Assembly: GCF_025566965.1 (NCBI RefSeq) | Contig: NZ_JAOQJL010000004.1 | Coordinates: 100,445-164,444 of the forward strand | Direction of reading: 5' to 3' | Source of the DNA: Blautia_A ammoniilytica | GTDB lineage: Bacteria; Bacillota; Clostridia; Lachnospirales; Lachnospiraceae | Length of the DNA stretch: 64,000 nucleotides | Shown here: positions 39,771-48,600 of the stretch, in pieces | Position numbering within the stretch: the stretch's first letter is position 1 | Layout: each line of letters opens with the position of its first letter | Position numbers and translations under genes: made by a program | The notes under the pieces: generated by a model | Database searches by the model: none | What the model saw: only the letters and a program-made list of their open reading frames with translations | What the model was told of the DNA's origin: nothing

Positions 39771-41066
39771 ATGGGTGTTTTGATCCGTGGCGGTCGTGTG
39801 ATCGACGCAGCGACAAATACCGATAAAGTGATGGATTTATACCTGGACGATGGTGTGATCCAGGAGATTGGCGAGAACTTGCAAAAAGCTGATGCAGGGG
39901 ATCGGGTCATTGATGCGGATGGGCTGGTAGTAATGCCAGGCATAGTTGATCTTCATGTACATTTCCGGGATCCAGGCCAGGAGTATAAAGAAACGATTGA
40001 GACAGGATCCAGGGCTGCAGCCAGAGGCGGAGTGACTACTGTGGTGACAATGCCCAATACCACACCGGTGATCGATGAGCCGGATCGAGTAAGGTATGTA
40101 CAAAATAAAGCTGCACAGCTTTCACAGATCCATGTGCTGCAGGCTGGAGCCATGACCAGAGGAGAACAGGGCAAAGAGCTTTCTGATATTAAAGGAATGG
40201 CAGATGCAGGAGTACCGGCTCTTTCCGAAGATGGTAAATCTGTAATGGATGCAAAGCTTTGCAAAGAAGCCATGACAATAGCAGCAAGATGTGACCTGCC
40301 GGTGCTGGATCACTGTGAAGATATTGACCTGCGTGGGAACGGGTGTATGAATGATGACGAGAATGCAAGAAGACTTCGGCTTCCAGGCATTAGCAATGCA
40401 GTAGAAGATGTGATCGCTGCAAGGGATATTATCTTGGCATGCGAGACAGGAGCCAGGCTGCATCTCTGCCACTGTTCCACCAAGGGGACAGCTTTTATGA
40501 TGAAGGCACTGTCAGAGGCTGGGATCACCAATGTAACCGCAGAGGTGTGCCCTCATCATCTGATCCTGACATCTGATGATATTCCATCTGATGATTCTAA
40601 TTATAAGATGAATCCACCCCTTCGCAAGAAGGAGGATGTGGAGGCTTTACGTGAAGGATTGAAGGAAGGATATATCCAGGCCATCAGTACAGATCATGCA
40701 CCTCACAGCCAGGAGGATAAGAATGGATCTATGAGAAGTGCGGCATTTGGCATTGTAGGTTTGGAGACAAGTCTGCCACTGATTTATACACATCTTGTGG
40801 AAACAGGAGTGCTTACATTGGGCCAGCTTGTGGAAAAGATGTGCCTGAATCCGGCAAAAATCCTTGGTTTGGACTGTGGCACGATCCAGAAAGGACATCC
40901 TGCGGATGTGATCCTTGTGGATATAGAGCATCCTTATAAGATAGACAAGAATAAATTTGCTTCAAAAGGCAGGAATACACCTTTTGATGGATGGGAAGTA
41001 AAGGGCAGGGTTCTTTACACCCTGTGTGATGGAAAGATTATTTACCAGGAGGAAGATCATGATTGA
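39771..41066 (+). CDS. pyrC: Dihydroorotase (class I)
   Basis: Third step of pyrimidine synthesis: cyclises carbamoyl-aspartate to dihydroorotate. The 431-residue amidohydrolase shows the zinc motif DLHVHFRDPG near 62-71, DHCEDI near 181, HLCHCST near 232 and the catalytic STDHAPHS near 305. ATG follows AGAAGGGAGAG. It begins a pyrC-F-K-D-E operon; carbamoyl-phosphate synthase and pyrB are not in this block. The stop lies eight bases inside the pyrF frame. Confidence 0.94.
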   Translation: MGVLIRGGRVIDAATNTDKVMDLYLDDGVIQEIGENLQKADAGDRVIDADGLVVMPGIVDLHVHFRDPGQEYKETIETGSRAAARGGVTTVVTMPNTTPVIDEPDRVRYVQNKAAQLSQIHVLQAGAMTRGEQGKELSDIKGMADAGVPALSEDGKSVMDAKLCKEAMTIAARCDLPVLDHCEDIDLRGNGCMNDDENARRLRLPGISNAVEDVIAARDIILACETGARLHLCHCSTKGTAFMMKALSEAGITNVTAEVCPHHLILTSDDIPSDDSNYKMNPPLRKKEDVEALREGLKEGYIQAISTDHAPHSQEDKNGSMRSAAFGIVGLETSLPLIYTHLVETGVLTLGQLVEKMCLNPAKILGLDCGTIQKGHPADVILVDIEHPYKIDKNKFASKGRNTPFDGWEVKGRVLYTLCDGKIIYQEEDHD

Positions 41067-41988
41067 CAAGCTGATTACCAAAATCAAGAAAACAGGAGCA
41101 CCAATTGTAGTAGGACTGGATCCTATGCTGAATTATATTCCGGAGCAGATCAAAAAAGATGCTTACCAGGAATTCGGAGAGACTTTGGAAGGGGCTGCAG
41201 AGGCAATCTGGCAGTATAATAAAGGAATCGTAGATGAGGTTTATGATCTGATCCCTGCAGTGAAGCCACAGATCGCTATGTATGAGCAGTTTGGTATTCC
41301 AGGACTTGTAGCATACAAAAGAACCATTGATTATTGCAAATCTAAAGGGCTTGTGGTGATTGGCGATATTAAAAGAGGAGATATCGGATCCACATCTACT
41401 GCCTATGCAGTAGGACATCTGGGCAAAGTACAGGTTGGAAGAAAGTCCTATGCAGGTTTTGATGAAGATTTTGCTACTGTAAATCCATATCTTGGAACAG
41501 ATGGTGTAAAGCCTTTTGTGGATGTATGCAAGGAAGAGAAAAAAGGTATTTTTGTTCTTGTGAAAACATCCAATCCTTCCAGCGGAGAATTTCAGGACCG
41601 TCTCATTGATAAGCGCCCCTTGTACGAGTGGGTTGGCGAAAAGGTGGATCAGTGGGGCAAGGATGCTGTTGGTAAAGAGGGGTACAGCTATGTTGGAGCT
41701 GTCGTAGGAGCAACCTATCCGGAGATGGGCAAGGTTCTTAGGAAGCTGATGCCGAAAACCTTTATCCTGGTACCTGGATATGGTGCACAAGGCGGTAAAG
41801 GCAAGGATCTGGTTCACTTCTTTAACAAAGACGGACTTGGCGCTATTGTGAACTCTTCCAGAGGAATCATTGCTGCTTACAAGCAGGAGAAATATGCATC
41901 TTTTGGTGAAGAGGGATATGCACAAGCTTCCCGTCAGGCTGTGAAGGATATGATCCTGGATATTAGTACAGCACTTGAGGGAAGATAG
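41059..41988 (+). CDS. pyrF: Orotidine-5'-phosphate decarboxylase (class 2)
   Basis: Makes UMP from OMP. At 309 residues it belongs to the longer class 2 OMPDC. The active-site block VVIGDIKRGDIGSTS near 98-112 supplies the D-x-K-x-x-D catalytic array; VPGYGAQGG near 240 and VNSSRGI near 265 form the phosphate site. ATG 41059 (GGAGGAAG upstream) overlaps the pyrC stop; the frame extension to 41026 lies within pyrC and is rejected. Confidence 0.93.
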   Translation: MIDKLITKIKKTGAPIVVGLDPMLNYIPEQIKKDAYQEFGETLEGAAEAIWQYNKGIVDEVYDLIPAVKPQIAMYEQFGIPGLVAYKRTIDYCKSKGLVVIGDIKRGDIGSTSTAYAVGHLGKVQVGRKSYAGFDEDFATVNPYLGTDGVKPFVDVCKEEKKGIFVLVKTSNPSSGEFQDRLIDKRPLYEWVGEKVDQWGKDAVGKEGYSYVGAVVGATYPEMGKVLRKLMPKTFILVPGYGAQGGKGKDLVHFFNKDGLGAIVNSSRGIIAAYKQEKYASFGEEGYAQASRQAVKDMILDISTALEGR

Positions 41989-41998
41989 GGGAAAGCAT

Positions 41999-42781
41999 AT
42001 GAGTAAAAAGACAAAAGAAATCTGTACAGTAGTCGACCAGGAATGCATAGGAACAGATATATACAGCTTGTGGATCCAGACAGAAGAGATTGCTTCGGAA
42101 GCAGTACCAGGGCAGTTTGTATCCCTGTATTGTAAAGATCAGAGTAAGCTTCTGCCAAGACCAATCAGTCTGTGTCAGATCGACAGGGAAAAGGGCAGGC
42201 TAAGACTTGTTTACAGAGTAACAGGACAAGGTACTGGTACAGAAGAGTTTTCCAGATTACAGCCAGGAGATACCATTCCTGTACTTGGGCCTCTTGGCAA
42301 TGGTTTTCCCCTTGGGGAAGCAAAAGGGAAAAAAGTTCTGCTTATGGGCGGTGGTATCGGGATCCCACCTATGCTTCAGACTGCAAAAGAGACAGAGGCA
42401 GATGTGACAGCTGTACTGGGATACAGGGATCAGCTGTTTCTTGATAAAGAGTTTCAAGATTATGGAAAGGTTTACGTGGCTACAGAGGATGGCTCTGCCG
42501 GTACCAAAGGAAATGTTCTGGATACTGTCAGAGAAGAGCAGCTTGCAGCAGATGTGATCTTTGCTTGTGGACCAAAGCCTATGCTTCGAGCTATTAAAGC
42601 GTACGCGCTGGAGCATCAGATTCCCTGCTGGATTTCCATGGAAGAACGTATGGCCTGTGGTGTAGGAGCATGTCTTGGCTGTGTATGCCAGTCTACAGAA
42701 GTGGATGACCATTCCCATGTGCATAATAAGCGGGTATGCAAAGATGGACCTGTATTTCTCAGTACGGAGGTAGAATTATGA
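41999..42781 (+). CDS. pyrK: Dihydroorotate dehydrogenase B, electron-transfer subunit
   Basis: The iron-sulfur flavoprotein that connects PyrD to NAD+. Residues about 1-100 form a ferredoxin-reductase FAD domain (RPISLCQ near 52), the next an NAD-binding domain with GGGIGIPPM near 118, and the C-terminus carries the [2Fe-2S] cysteines in CGVGACLGCVC and a later VCKDGPVF (near 217-245). ATG 41999 follows GGGAAAG; the frame start at 41975 lies in pyrF. The stop overlaps pyrD by ATGA. Confidence 0.93.
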   Translation: MSKKTKEICTVVDQECIGTDIYSLWIQTEEIASEAVPGQFVSLYCKDQSKLLPRPISLCQIDREKGRLRLVYRVTGQGTGTEEFSRLQPGDTIPVLGPLGNGFPLGEAKGKKVLLMGGGIGIPPMLQTAKETEADVTAVLGYRDQLFLDKEFQDYGKVYVATEDGSAGTKGNVLDTVREEQLAADVIFACGPKPMLRAIKAYALEHQIPCWISMEERMACGVGACLGCVCQSTEVDDHSHVHNKRVCKDGPVFLSTEVEL

Positions 42782-43683
42782 TCAATACAAAAGTGACTCT
42801 GGCTGGGGTGGAACTTAAAAATCCTGTAATGACTGCCTCCGGAACATTCGGATCCGGCAGTGAATACAGTGAGTTTGTGGATCTGAACAAGCTTGGGGCA
42901 GTGGTGACCAAGGGAGTGGCAAATGTGCCCTGGCCAGGGAATCCGGTGCCGAGGGTAACAGAGACTTGTGGCGGCATGCTGAATGCCATAGGCCTTCAGA
43001 ATCCAGGAATCGATGTTTTCTGTGAGCGGGATATCCCATTCCTTAAGAATTATGATACAAAGATTATTGTAAATGTATGTGGCAGGTCTGTGGAAGATTA
43101 CTGCCAAGTAGTGGAACGGCTGGCCAGTGAGCCGGTGGATATGTTGGAAATCAATGTTTCCTGCCCCAATGTGAAGGAAGGCGGCATTGCTTTCGGGCAG
43201 GATCCAAAGGCTTTGGAAGCTATTACAAAAGAAGTGAAGAAATATGCTGCCCAGCCTGTGATCATGAAGCTGAGTCCTAACGTAACAGATATTACGGTAA
43301 TGGCAAAAGCAGCAGAAGCAGGGGGCGCAGATGTAATATCCCTGATCAATACACTGACAGGCATGAAGATCGATATTAACCGGCGTACATTTGCCCTGGC
43401 TAATAAGACCGGCGGTATGTCTGGCCCTGCAGTAAAGCCTGTGGCTGTACGTATGGTATATCAGGCAGCCCATGCAGTAAAGATCCCAGTGATCGGTATG
43501 GGAGGGATCGCCACAGCAGAGGATGCCATTGAGTTTCTGATGGCAGGTGCAACTGCCGTATCGGTAGGTACTGCTAATTTCTTTAACCCTTATGCTACGA
43601 TCCAGATCGCAGAAGGGATACAGGCATTTATGGAAAAACAGAAGATCCAGGATCTTGGTGAGATCATTGGATGTGTAGAATAA
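42778..43683 (+). CDS. pyrD: Dihydroorotate dehydrogenase B, catalytic subunit (class 1B)
   Basis: A 301-residue FMN enzyme that oxidises dihydroorotate to orotate using PyrK and NAD+. Visible: NPVMTASGTFGSGSEY near 17, EINVSCPNVKEGG near 124-136 with the catalytic Cys, MKLSPNVTDI near 162, and GMGGI and VGTANFFNPYA in the C-terminal FMN-phosphate region. ATG 42778 is coupled to pyrK; GGAGG lies seven bases upstream inside pyrK. Confidence 0.95.
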   Translation: MINTKVTLAGVELKNPVMTASGTFGSGSEYSEFVDLNKLGAVVTKGVANVPWPGNPVPRVTETCGGMLNAIGLQNPGIDVFCERDIPFLKNYDTKIIVNVCGRSVEDYCQVVERLASEPVDMLEINVSCPNVKEGGIAFGQDPKALEAITKEVKKYAAQPVIMKLSPNVTDITVMAKAAEAGGADVISLINTLTGMKIDINRRTFALANKTGGMSGPAVKPVAVRMVYQAAHAVKIPVIGMGGIATAEDAIEFLMAGATAVSVGTANFFNPYATIQIAEGIQAFMEKQKIQDLGEIIGCVE

Positions 43684-43703
43684 TATGGAGGAATCAGATT
43701 GCT

Positions 43704-44378
43704 ATGGAAAGATATAAACAGGAATTTATTGAATTTATGATTGATTGCAATGTGCTGAAATTCGGAGATTTTGTTACAAAATCAGGAAGAAAGACCCCTT
43801 TCTTTGTAAATACCGGATTTTATAGAACAGGTGCACAGCTTCGCAAGCTGGGAGAGTATTATGCAAAAGCCATCAATAACAAGTTCGGACTGGATTTTGA
43901 TGTACTGTTCGGGCCTGCTTATAAGGGAATTCCCCTTACAGTAGCAGCTACTATGGCTATTAGCGAAGAATACGGGAAGGATATCCGTTATTGTTCAAAC
44001 CGTAAAGAGGTAAAGGATCATGGAGATAAAGGAATCCTTCTTGGCAGTCCGATCCAGGATGGGGACAAGGTGGTGATCATTGAGGATGTTACTACTGCAG
44101 GCACATCTATCCAGGAAACACTTCCTATTATCAAGGCACAGGGCGATGTAAATCCCATCGGTCTGGTTGTATCTGTAGACCGCATGGAACGTGGTCAGGG
44201 AACAAAAAGTGCTTTAAAGGAGATCCAGGAGAAATATGGACTTGAAACAACTGCCATTGTTACTATGGCAGAGGTGGTAGAGCATCTGTACAATAAAGAA
44301 TATAAAGGAAAAGTGATCATTGATGATACATTGAAAGCTTCCATTGACGCATATTATCAGCAGTATGGCGCAGAATAA
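43704..44378 (+). CDS. pyrE: Orotate phosphoribosyltransferase
   Basis: Adds PRPP ribose-phosphate to orotate. The 224-residue type I phosphoribosyltransferase has FGPAYKGIPL near 71, RKEVKDHGDKG (flexible catalytic loop, near 101) and the PRPP motif VVIIEDVTTAGTS near 123-135. ATG 43704 has ATGGAGGAA upstream at 20 bases and a closer purine-poor context; no better start exists. It is the last biosynthetic gene of the pyr operon. Confidence 0.94.
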   Translation: MERYKQEFIEFMIDCNVLKFGDFVTKSGRKTPFFVNTGFYRTGAQLRKLGEYYAKAINNKFGLDFDVLFGPAYKGIPLTVAATMAISEEYGKDIRYCSNRKEVKDHGDKGILLGSPIQDGDKVVIIEDVTTAGTSIQETLPIIKAQGDVNPIGLVVSVDRMERGQGTKSALKEIQEKYGLETTAIVTMAEVVEHLYNKEYKGKVIIDDTLKASIDAYYQQYGAE

Positions 44379-44393
44379 AAGGAGGTTTTGACC

Positions 44394-44546
44394 ATGAATG
44401 AAAAAATATATAAGACTATGTCTGCTACAGGGGTTTCCAGTCTGATTCTTGGTATTATTGCTGCAATAGCGGGGGTTGTTACCGGAGTTCTGATGATCAT
44501 TAATGGCGCAAGGCTTCTGAAAAGAAAATCAGAAATCCTGCTGTAA
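44394..44546 (+). CDS. 50-residue hydrophobic single-pass protein
   Basis: A short frame starting at ATG 44394 with an excellent AAAGGAGG site, 15 bases after pyrE. It encodes MNEKIYKTMSATGVSS, a membrane helix from about 17 to 40 (LILGIIAAIAGVVTGVLMI) and a Lys/Arg-rich end. The spacing, ribosome site and clear helix argue for a translated small membrane protein. Family and role unknown; it starts a run of small membrane proteins (VanZ-like and a DUF6142-like protein). Confidence 0.7.
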   Translation: MNEKIYKTMSATGVSSLILGIIAAIAGVVTGVLMIINGARLLKRKSEILL

Positions 44547-44584
44547 TACAAATTTCAGGCAGGACTTTTAGGCAGGGGATAATA

Positions 44585-45058
44585 TTGAAAAATGAAACAA
44601 AGCGTATGATCAGACAAGGCGGGGTCATTCTATTTGGAATATATGTGATCCTGCTGATATACTTCCTGTTCTTTTCTGAGTCTTACGGCAGAGTTGCAGA
44701 CGCAGAACGGATATACCGGTATAATCTTATACCGTTTGTGGAAATTCGCAGATTCTGGGTTTATCGCAGGCAGCTGGGTACTTTTGCATTGTTTACCAAT
44801 ATATTTGGAAATGTGATCGGTTTTATCCCTTATGGATTTATCCTTCCTGTGATCACAAACCGTATGAGAAGCGGTTTTCTTATTATTTTTTCGGGATTTT
44901 CCATAAGTCTGACAGTGGAACTGATCCAGCTGGTGACAAAAGTGGGCTGCTTTGATGTGGATGATCTTATTCTGAACACACTTGGATCAGCGGTAGGCTA
45001 TGGGTGCTTCCTGATCTGCAATCATATCAGGAGAAAATACTATGGCAAGAAGATATAG
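44585..45058 (+). CDS. VanZ-like family membrane protein
   Basis: A 157-residue protein with four predicted membrane helices and the VanZ block FTNIFGNVIGFIPYGFILP near 65-85, SLTVELIQL near 112-120 and DVDDLILNTLGSAVGY near 128-143. VanZ of Enterococcus gives low teicoplanin resistance by an unknown mechanism; most chromosomal relatives have no proven role. The likely start is TTG at 44585 with AGGGGAT ahead; ATG 44606 is an alternative. The end overlaps the next gene by 17 bases. Confidence 0.8.
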   Translation: MKNETKRMIRQGGVILFGIYVILLIYFLFFSESYGRVADAERIYRYNLIPFVEIRRFWVYRRQLGTFALFTNIFGNVIGFIPYGFILPVITNRMRSGFLIIFSGFSISLTVELIQLVTKVGCFDVDDLILNTLGSAVGYGCFLICNHIRRKYYGKKI

Positions 45059-45356
45059 ATATTCATTTACAAAGAAAAAGGAAGCTGGAAAAGGGAAGGT
45101 CTCTGTTACTATGGCAGTGATCTCCCTGATCCTGTTTTGTGGGGCAGTGACTGCAGCTTTTCTTCTGGAAGGTCAGTATGGATTTGTAACTGGCGGAGTA
45201 TGTTTATTTGCAGCACTTTTGTCTATTTATGGATTTATCATGGGACTACTCAGCTTTTCAGAGGCTGGCAAAGGCCATAAGACAAGCATTATCGGATCCA
45301 TCACAAACGGGATTATTATGATTCTCTGGCTTGGAATTTATCTGACAGGAGTATAA
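45042..45356 (+). CDS. Small three-helix membrane protein (DUF6142-like)
   Basis: A 104-residue membrane protein: basic N-terminus MARRYRYSFTKKKE, then three hydrophobic helices (about 21-41, 46-66, 80-102). From memory it resembles a Lachnospiraceae family catalogued as DUF6142. The start lies inside the VanZ-like gene and the stop TAA shares one base with the following ATG, so the genes are coupled. Function unknown. Confidence 0.68.
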   Translation: MARRYRYSFTKKKEAGKGKVSVTMAVISLILFCGAVTAAFLLEGQYGFVTGGVCLFAALLSIYGFIMGLLSFSEAGKGHKTSIIGSITNGIIMILWLGIYLTGV

Positions 45357-45961
45357 TGATCAGTATGGATGACAGATTAAAAGAACAGATAGATTTTATT
45401 CTTGAGATTGATAAAATGAAGGAGATCCTGCGGCAGAATTATCTGGCAGACGGATCAGCAAGAGAGAATGACGCCGATCATTCCTGGCATTTGGCTATGA
45501 TGGCGCTTATCCTCAGTGAATACTCCAATGAAAAAGTGGATGTGACACGAGTGGTGCCTATGGTTCTGACCCATGATCTGGTAGAGATCGATGCAGGAGA
45601 TACTTATGCATATGATGAGGCTGGGGCTCTTACCAAGGAAAAAAGAGAAAAAGCAGCAGCTGACCGGATCTTCGGTATTCTTCCTAAGGAACAGGGCACA
45701 TGGATGCGAGGGCTGTGGGATGAATTTGAAGCCTGCAATACACCGGAATCCAAATTTGCCCATGTGCTGGATAACAGTCTGCCTTTATTTTTAAATCATG
45801 CAGCCGGTGGGATCAGCTGGAAGGAACATAAAGTAAAAAGAAGCCAGATCTATAAAAGAAACCGTATTACAGGAGATGGATCAGCAAAGATCTGGGAATA
45901 TATGCAGGAACTGATCCAGGAGAATATTAATAAAGGAAATATCATAGACGATAGGAGTTAA
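45356..45961 (+). CDS. HD-domain phosphohydrolase (YfbR/HDDC2-like 5'-nucleotidase family)
   Basis: A 201-residue HD hydrolase. Metal ligands are visible in ENDADHSWHLAMMAL near 38-52 (HxxxH-like and D), MVLTHDLVEIDAGDTYAYD near 70-88 (the HD pair), and the later VLDNSLPLF Asp near 140. Relatives dephosphorylate deoxynucleoside monophosphates. ATG overlaps the preceding stop by one base, with AGGAG ahead. Sitting between pyr genes and pur genes fits a nucleotide-pool role (inference). Confidence 0.8.
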   Translation: MISMDDRLKEQIDFILEIDKMKEILRQNYLADGSARENDADHSWHLAMMALILSEYSNEKVDVTRVVPMVLTHDLVEIDAGDTYAYDEAGALTKEKREKAAADRIFGILPKEQGTWMRGLWDEFEACNTPESKFAHVLDNSLPLFLNHAAGGISWKEHKVKRSQIYKRNRITGDGSAKIWEYMQELIQENINKGNIIDDRS

Positions 45962-45964
45962 AAG

Positions 45965-47995
45965 TTGGACGAGTGGATGATAGAAAGATATGAGTTGGCC
46001 AAAATGAGAGTTTCCCAGATACCGGGAGAACAGGCTGTGGCACAGCCATATCTGGATTTTTTTCAGAAGGCAGCAGATTTTCTTATAAAGACCATACAGA
46101 TCATGGATGATAAAGGAGATGGCCTTTCTTTTGAAGCATTAAAAGAAAGAAACCGGATGCTATATCAGGATATTTCAGGTGATAATTACAATGTAAGCTA
46201 TGGAAACCCGTCCTATGCAAAGAAAATGCTGGGAGAATATGGCAGGGATTTCACTTTTCTTTATGGAGAATTAAGAGGAGCTATTGTTTATGCCCATGAG
46301 AAGGATCTTTGGGAGATGACAGTGGCTTTGGAATTATTCCTGGAAGTATATTCCGCTTTTGACCAGGAAGAAATACCGGAAGAAAAAGTGGTTCGAAGGA
46401 TTTTGTATTCCTATGTAAATGATTACTGCCAGGATATGATGGAGCACCATGTACGCAGTTCCCTGGATCCGGAAATGGATTTTGCAGTAAAGATCATCAT
46501 GGAAGCAGACCTTTCAGATTTGTCTTATCTTTACAGATTCGGAGAATATATTTCCGAAAACGAGCTGGGCAGTGCCAGATTTTTGAATACCCTTCCTCAG
46601 GAAGAGATCGATGCAATGGCAAGAACTTATACAGAAGGATACAGGATCGGTTTTATTAATGGAAGAAAAGATATTACCAAAAAGAAAACCGTAAATATCC
46701 GGTACAATCTTGGATTTGAAAGAATGGTACGTTCTGCAATTTTACAGTTCCGCAAGATGGGGTTGGAGCCTGTGATCTATCGTCACACGCCTCATGTTGC
46801 CTGTAAAAGAGGCAGCAGCCGGATCGGATATACCGGCGGGGTCATTAATCCTCAGTATGATTATGATCACAGACAGGATTATGCACTGTTTCTTGATGGG
46901 GAGTACCTTCAGAAAAGGCTGCGGGCACTCCAGAATGCATATGAACAGTATAAGGATCTGGCAGCAGTGCACGGAGGTCCAGCAGTGATCGAGACCTTTG
47001 GAGAAGCACCTTTTTCACCGGAAAGCAAGCCGGAAGCATGGAGTCTTAGTGAGGCACAGCATAAGCTGGATCTGGAATTGACCAATGAGTCCGGGCAGAT
47101 CGTAAACCGCTATATCCACGGAGACGAACGCAGCTTTACGATCATTGCCTATCCGGTACCAGAGATCGGTACTGATTATCCTGACATTTTCAGAGAGATT
47201 GTAAAGATCAATACTCTTGACTATCAGGCTTACCAGAAGGTGCAGCAGAAGATCATAGACACTCTGGATACCTGTGAGTGGGTGGAGATTAAGGGGAAGG
47301 GAGACAATGAGACAGATCTCCTGATCCATCTTCATAAACTTACAGATCCAAAAACACAGACCAACTTTGAAAATTGTGTGGCTGATGTGAATATTCCTGT
47401 AGGTGAAGTGTTTACTTCTCCTGTGCTTGCAGGAACCGGTGGGATCCTTCATGTGACTAAGGTTTATCTGAATGGACTGCAGTTCCGTGACCTGAAGCTG
47501 GTCTTTGATTGTGGCCAGGTGATCGATTATACCTGCAGTAATTTTGAGAATGAAGAAGACAACAGAAAATATATAGAGGACAACATCCTGTTTCATCATC
47601 CCAAGCTTGCTATGGGTGAGTTTGCTATTGGTACTAATACCACTGCTTACGTAGCTGCCAGAAAATACGGGATTGAGGACAAGCTTCCTATTCTGATCGC
47701 AGAGAAAATGGGACCTCATTTTGCAGTGGGGGATACCTGTTATAGCTGGGCAGAGGATACACCGGTGTATAATCCGGATGGAAAAGAGATTATAGCAAGG
47801 GATAATGAAATTTCAGAAATGCGTAAAGATGATGTATCACTGGCATATTATGGCTGTCACACAGATATTACCATCCCTTATGAGGAACTGGGCAGTATCC
47901 GGGTGATCCAGGATGATGGTGATATGGTTTCTATCATTGAAGACGGCCGTTTTGTTCTGGAAGGAACAGAAATGCTGAATGAGCCATTTCATTGA
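45965..47995 (+). CDS. M29-family (thermophilic) aminopeptidase with long N-terminal extension
   Basis: A 676-residue protein. The C-terminal 350 residues match aminopeptidases T/S: ADVNIPVGEVFTSPV (metal Glu near 482), HPKLAMGEFAIGTNTTAYV (Glu near 547), EKMGPHFAVGDTCYSW (His near 580) and a final acidic region. Family enzymes are usually about 410 residues; here about 230 helical N-terminal residues are additional. TTG 45965 follows AGGAG at six bases; ATG 45977 is possible. It is coupled to the HD gene (three bases apart). Metal-dependent broad N-terminal peptidase activity is expected. Confidence 0.78.
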   Translation: MDEWMIERYELAKMRVSQIPGEQAVAQPYLDFFQKAADFLIKTIQIMDDKGDGLSFEALKERNRMLYQDISGDNYNVSYGNPSYAKKMLGEYGRDFTFLYGELRGAIVYAHEKDLWEMTVALELFLEVYSAFDQEEIPEEKVVRRILYSYVNDYCQDMMEHHVRSSLDPEMDFAVKIIMEADLSDLSYLYRFGEYISENELGSARFLNTLPQEEIDAMARTYTEGYRIGFINGRKDITKKKTVNIRYNLGFERMVRSAILQFRKMGLEPVIYRHTPHVACKRGSSRIGYTGGVINPQYDYDHRQDYALFLDGEYLQKRLRALQNAYEQYKDLAAVHGGPAVIETFGEAPFSPESKPEAWSLSEAQHKLDLELTNESGQIVNRYIHGDERSFTIIAYPVPEIGTDYPDIFREIVKINTLDYQAYQKVQQKIIDTLDTCEWVEIKGKGDNETDLLIHLHKLTDPKTQTNFENCVADVNIPVGEVFTSPVLAGTGGILHVTKVYLNGLQFRDLKLVFDCGQVIDYTCSNFENEEDNRKYIEDNILFHHPKLAMGEFAIGTNTTAYVAARKYGIEDKLPILIAEKMGPHFAVGDTCYSWAEDTPVYNPDGKEIIARDNEISEMRKDDVSLAYYGCHTDITIPYEELGSIRVIQDDGDMVSIIEDGRFVLEGTEMLNEPFH

Positions 47996-48003
47996 CAAAT
48001 ACA

Positions 48004-48043
48004 AAGAATCCCTTTTCCTGGTTGACAGAAAAAGGGATTCTTA
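48004..48043 (+). terminator. Terminator-like hairpin overlapping the pur promoter
   Basis: AAGAATCCCTTTT pairs with AAAAAGGGATTCTT around a loop that contains the TTGACA of the next promoter. No T-run follows, so termination may be weak. Confidence 0.55.
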
Positions 48044-48050
48044 GTAGAAT
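48022..48050 (+). promoter_or_regulatory. Promoter of the purEMND operon
   Basis: Consensus TTGACA (48022-48027), 17-base spacer, TAGAAT (48045-48050). It starts inside the loop of the hairpin that ends the previous gene; transcription begins close to the purE ribosome site, leaving no room for a purine riboswitch. Confidence 0.7.
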
Positions 48051-48081
48051 TTACGGTTAGAAAGGCTGAGAGGAGAAGATC

Positions 48082-48582
48082 ATGTCAAAAGTAGGAATTG
48101 TAATGGGTAGTGATTCAGATATGTCTGTCATGAAAAAGGCAGCTGATATTCTGGAAAAACTGGGAATTGATTATGAGATGAGAATCATTTCCGCACACAG
48201 GGAACCGGATGTGTTTTTTGATTATGCAAAATCCGCAGAGGAAAAAGGATTTAAGGTCATTATTGCAGGAGCAGGAATGGCAGCCCATCTTCCGGGAATG
48301 TGTGCTGCCATATTCCCTATGCCGGTCATTGGTATTCCGATGCATACCACATCTCTTGGAGGCAGGGATTCCCTGTACTCTATCGTACAGATGCCTTCCG
48401 GCATTCCGGTAGCAACCGTTGCTATTAACGGCGGCGCAAATGCGGGCCTTCTGGCTGCGAAGATCCTTGCTACATCAGATCCACAGCTTTTAGATAAGCT
48501 GAAAGCATACAGTCAGGAGTTAAAGAGCCAGGTAGAAGCAAAGGACGCAAGACTTCAGGAAGTAGGATGTAAAGAATATTAA
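48082..48582 (+). CDS. purE: N5-carboxyaminoimidazole ribonucleotide mutase
   Basis: Class I PurE, 166 residues, converting N5-CAIR to CAIR in purine synthesis. VGIVMGSDSDMSVM at the N-terminus (Ser and Asp of the active site), ISAHREPD near 39 with the catalytic His, GAGMAAHLPGM near 69 and GGANAGLLAAKIL near 130 are present. ATG follows GAGGAG. First gene of purE-purM-purN-purD; no purK is seen. Confidence 0.95.
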   Translation: MSKVGIVMGSDSDMSVMKKAADILEKLGIDYEMRIISAHREPDVFFDYAKSAEEKGFKVIIAGAGMAAHLPGMCAAIFPMPVIGIPMHTTSLGGRDSLYSIVQMPSGIPVATVAINGGANAGLLAAKILATSDPQLLDKLKAYSQELKSQVEAKDARLQEVGCKEY

Positions 48583-48600
48583 TCTGGGAGGAAGAGAAAA

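Noticed and set aside
41038..42048. 336-residue minus-strand open frame across pyrF and pyrK
   Set aside because: It is the complement of well-recognised pyr genes, rich in Cys, His and Ser as expected for a shadow frame, and has no family resemblance.
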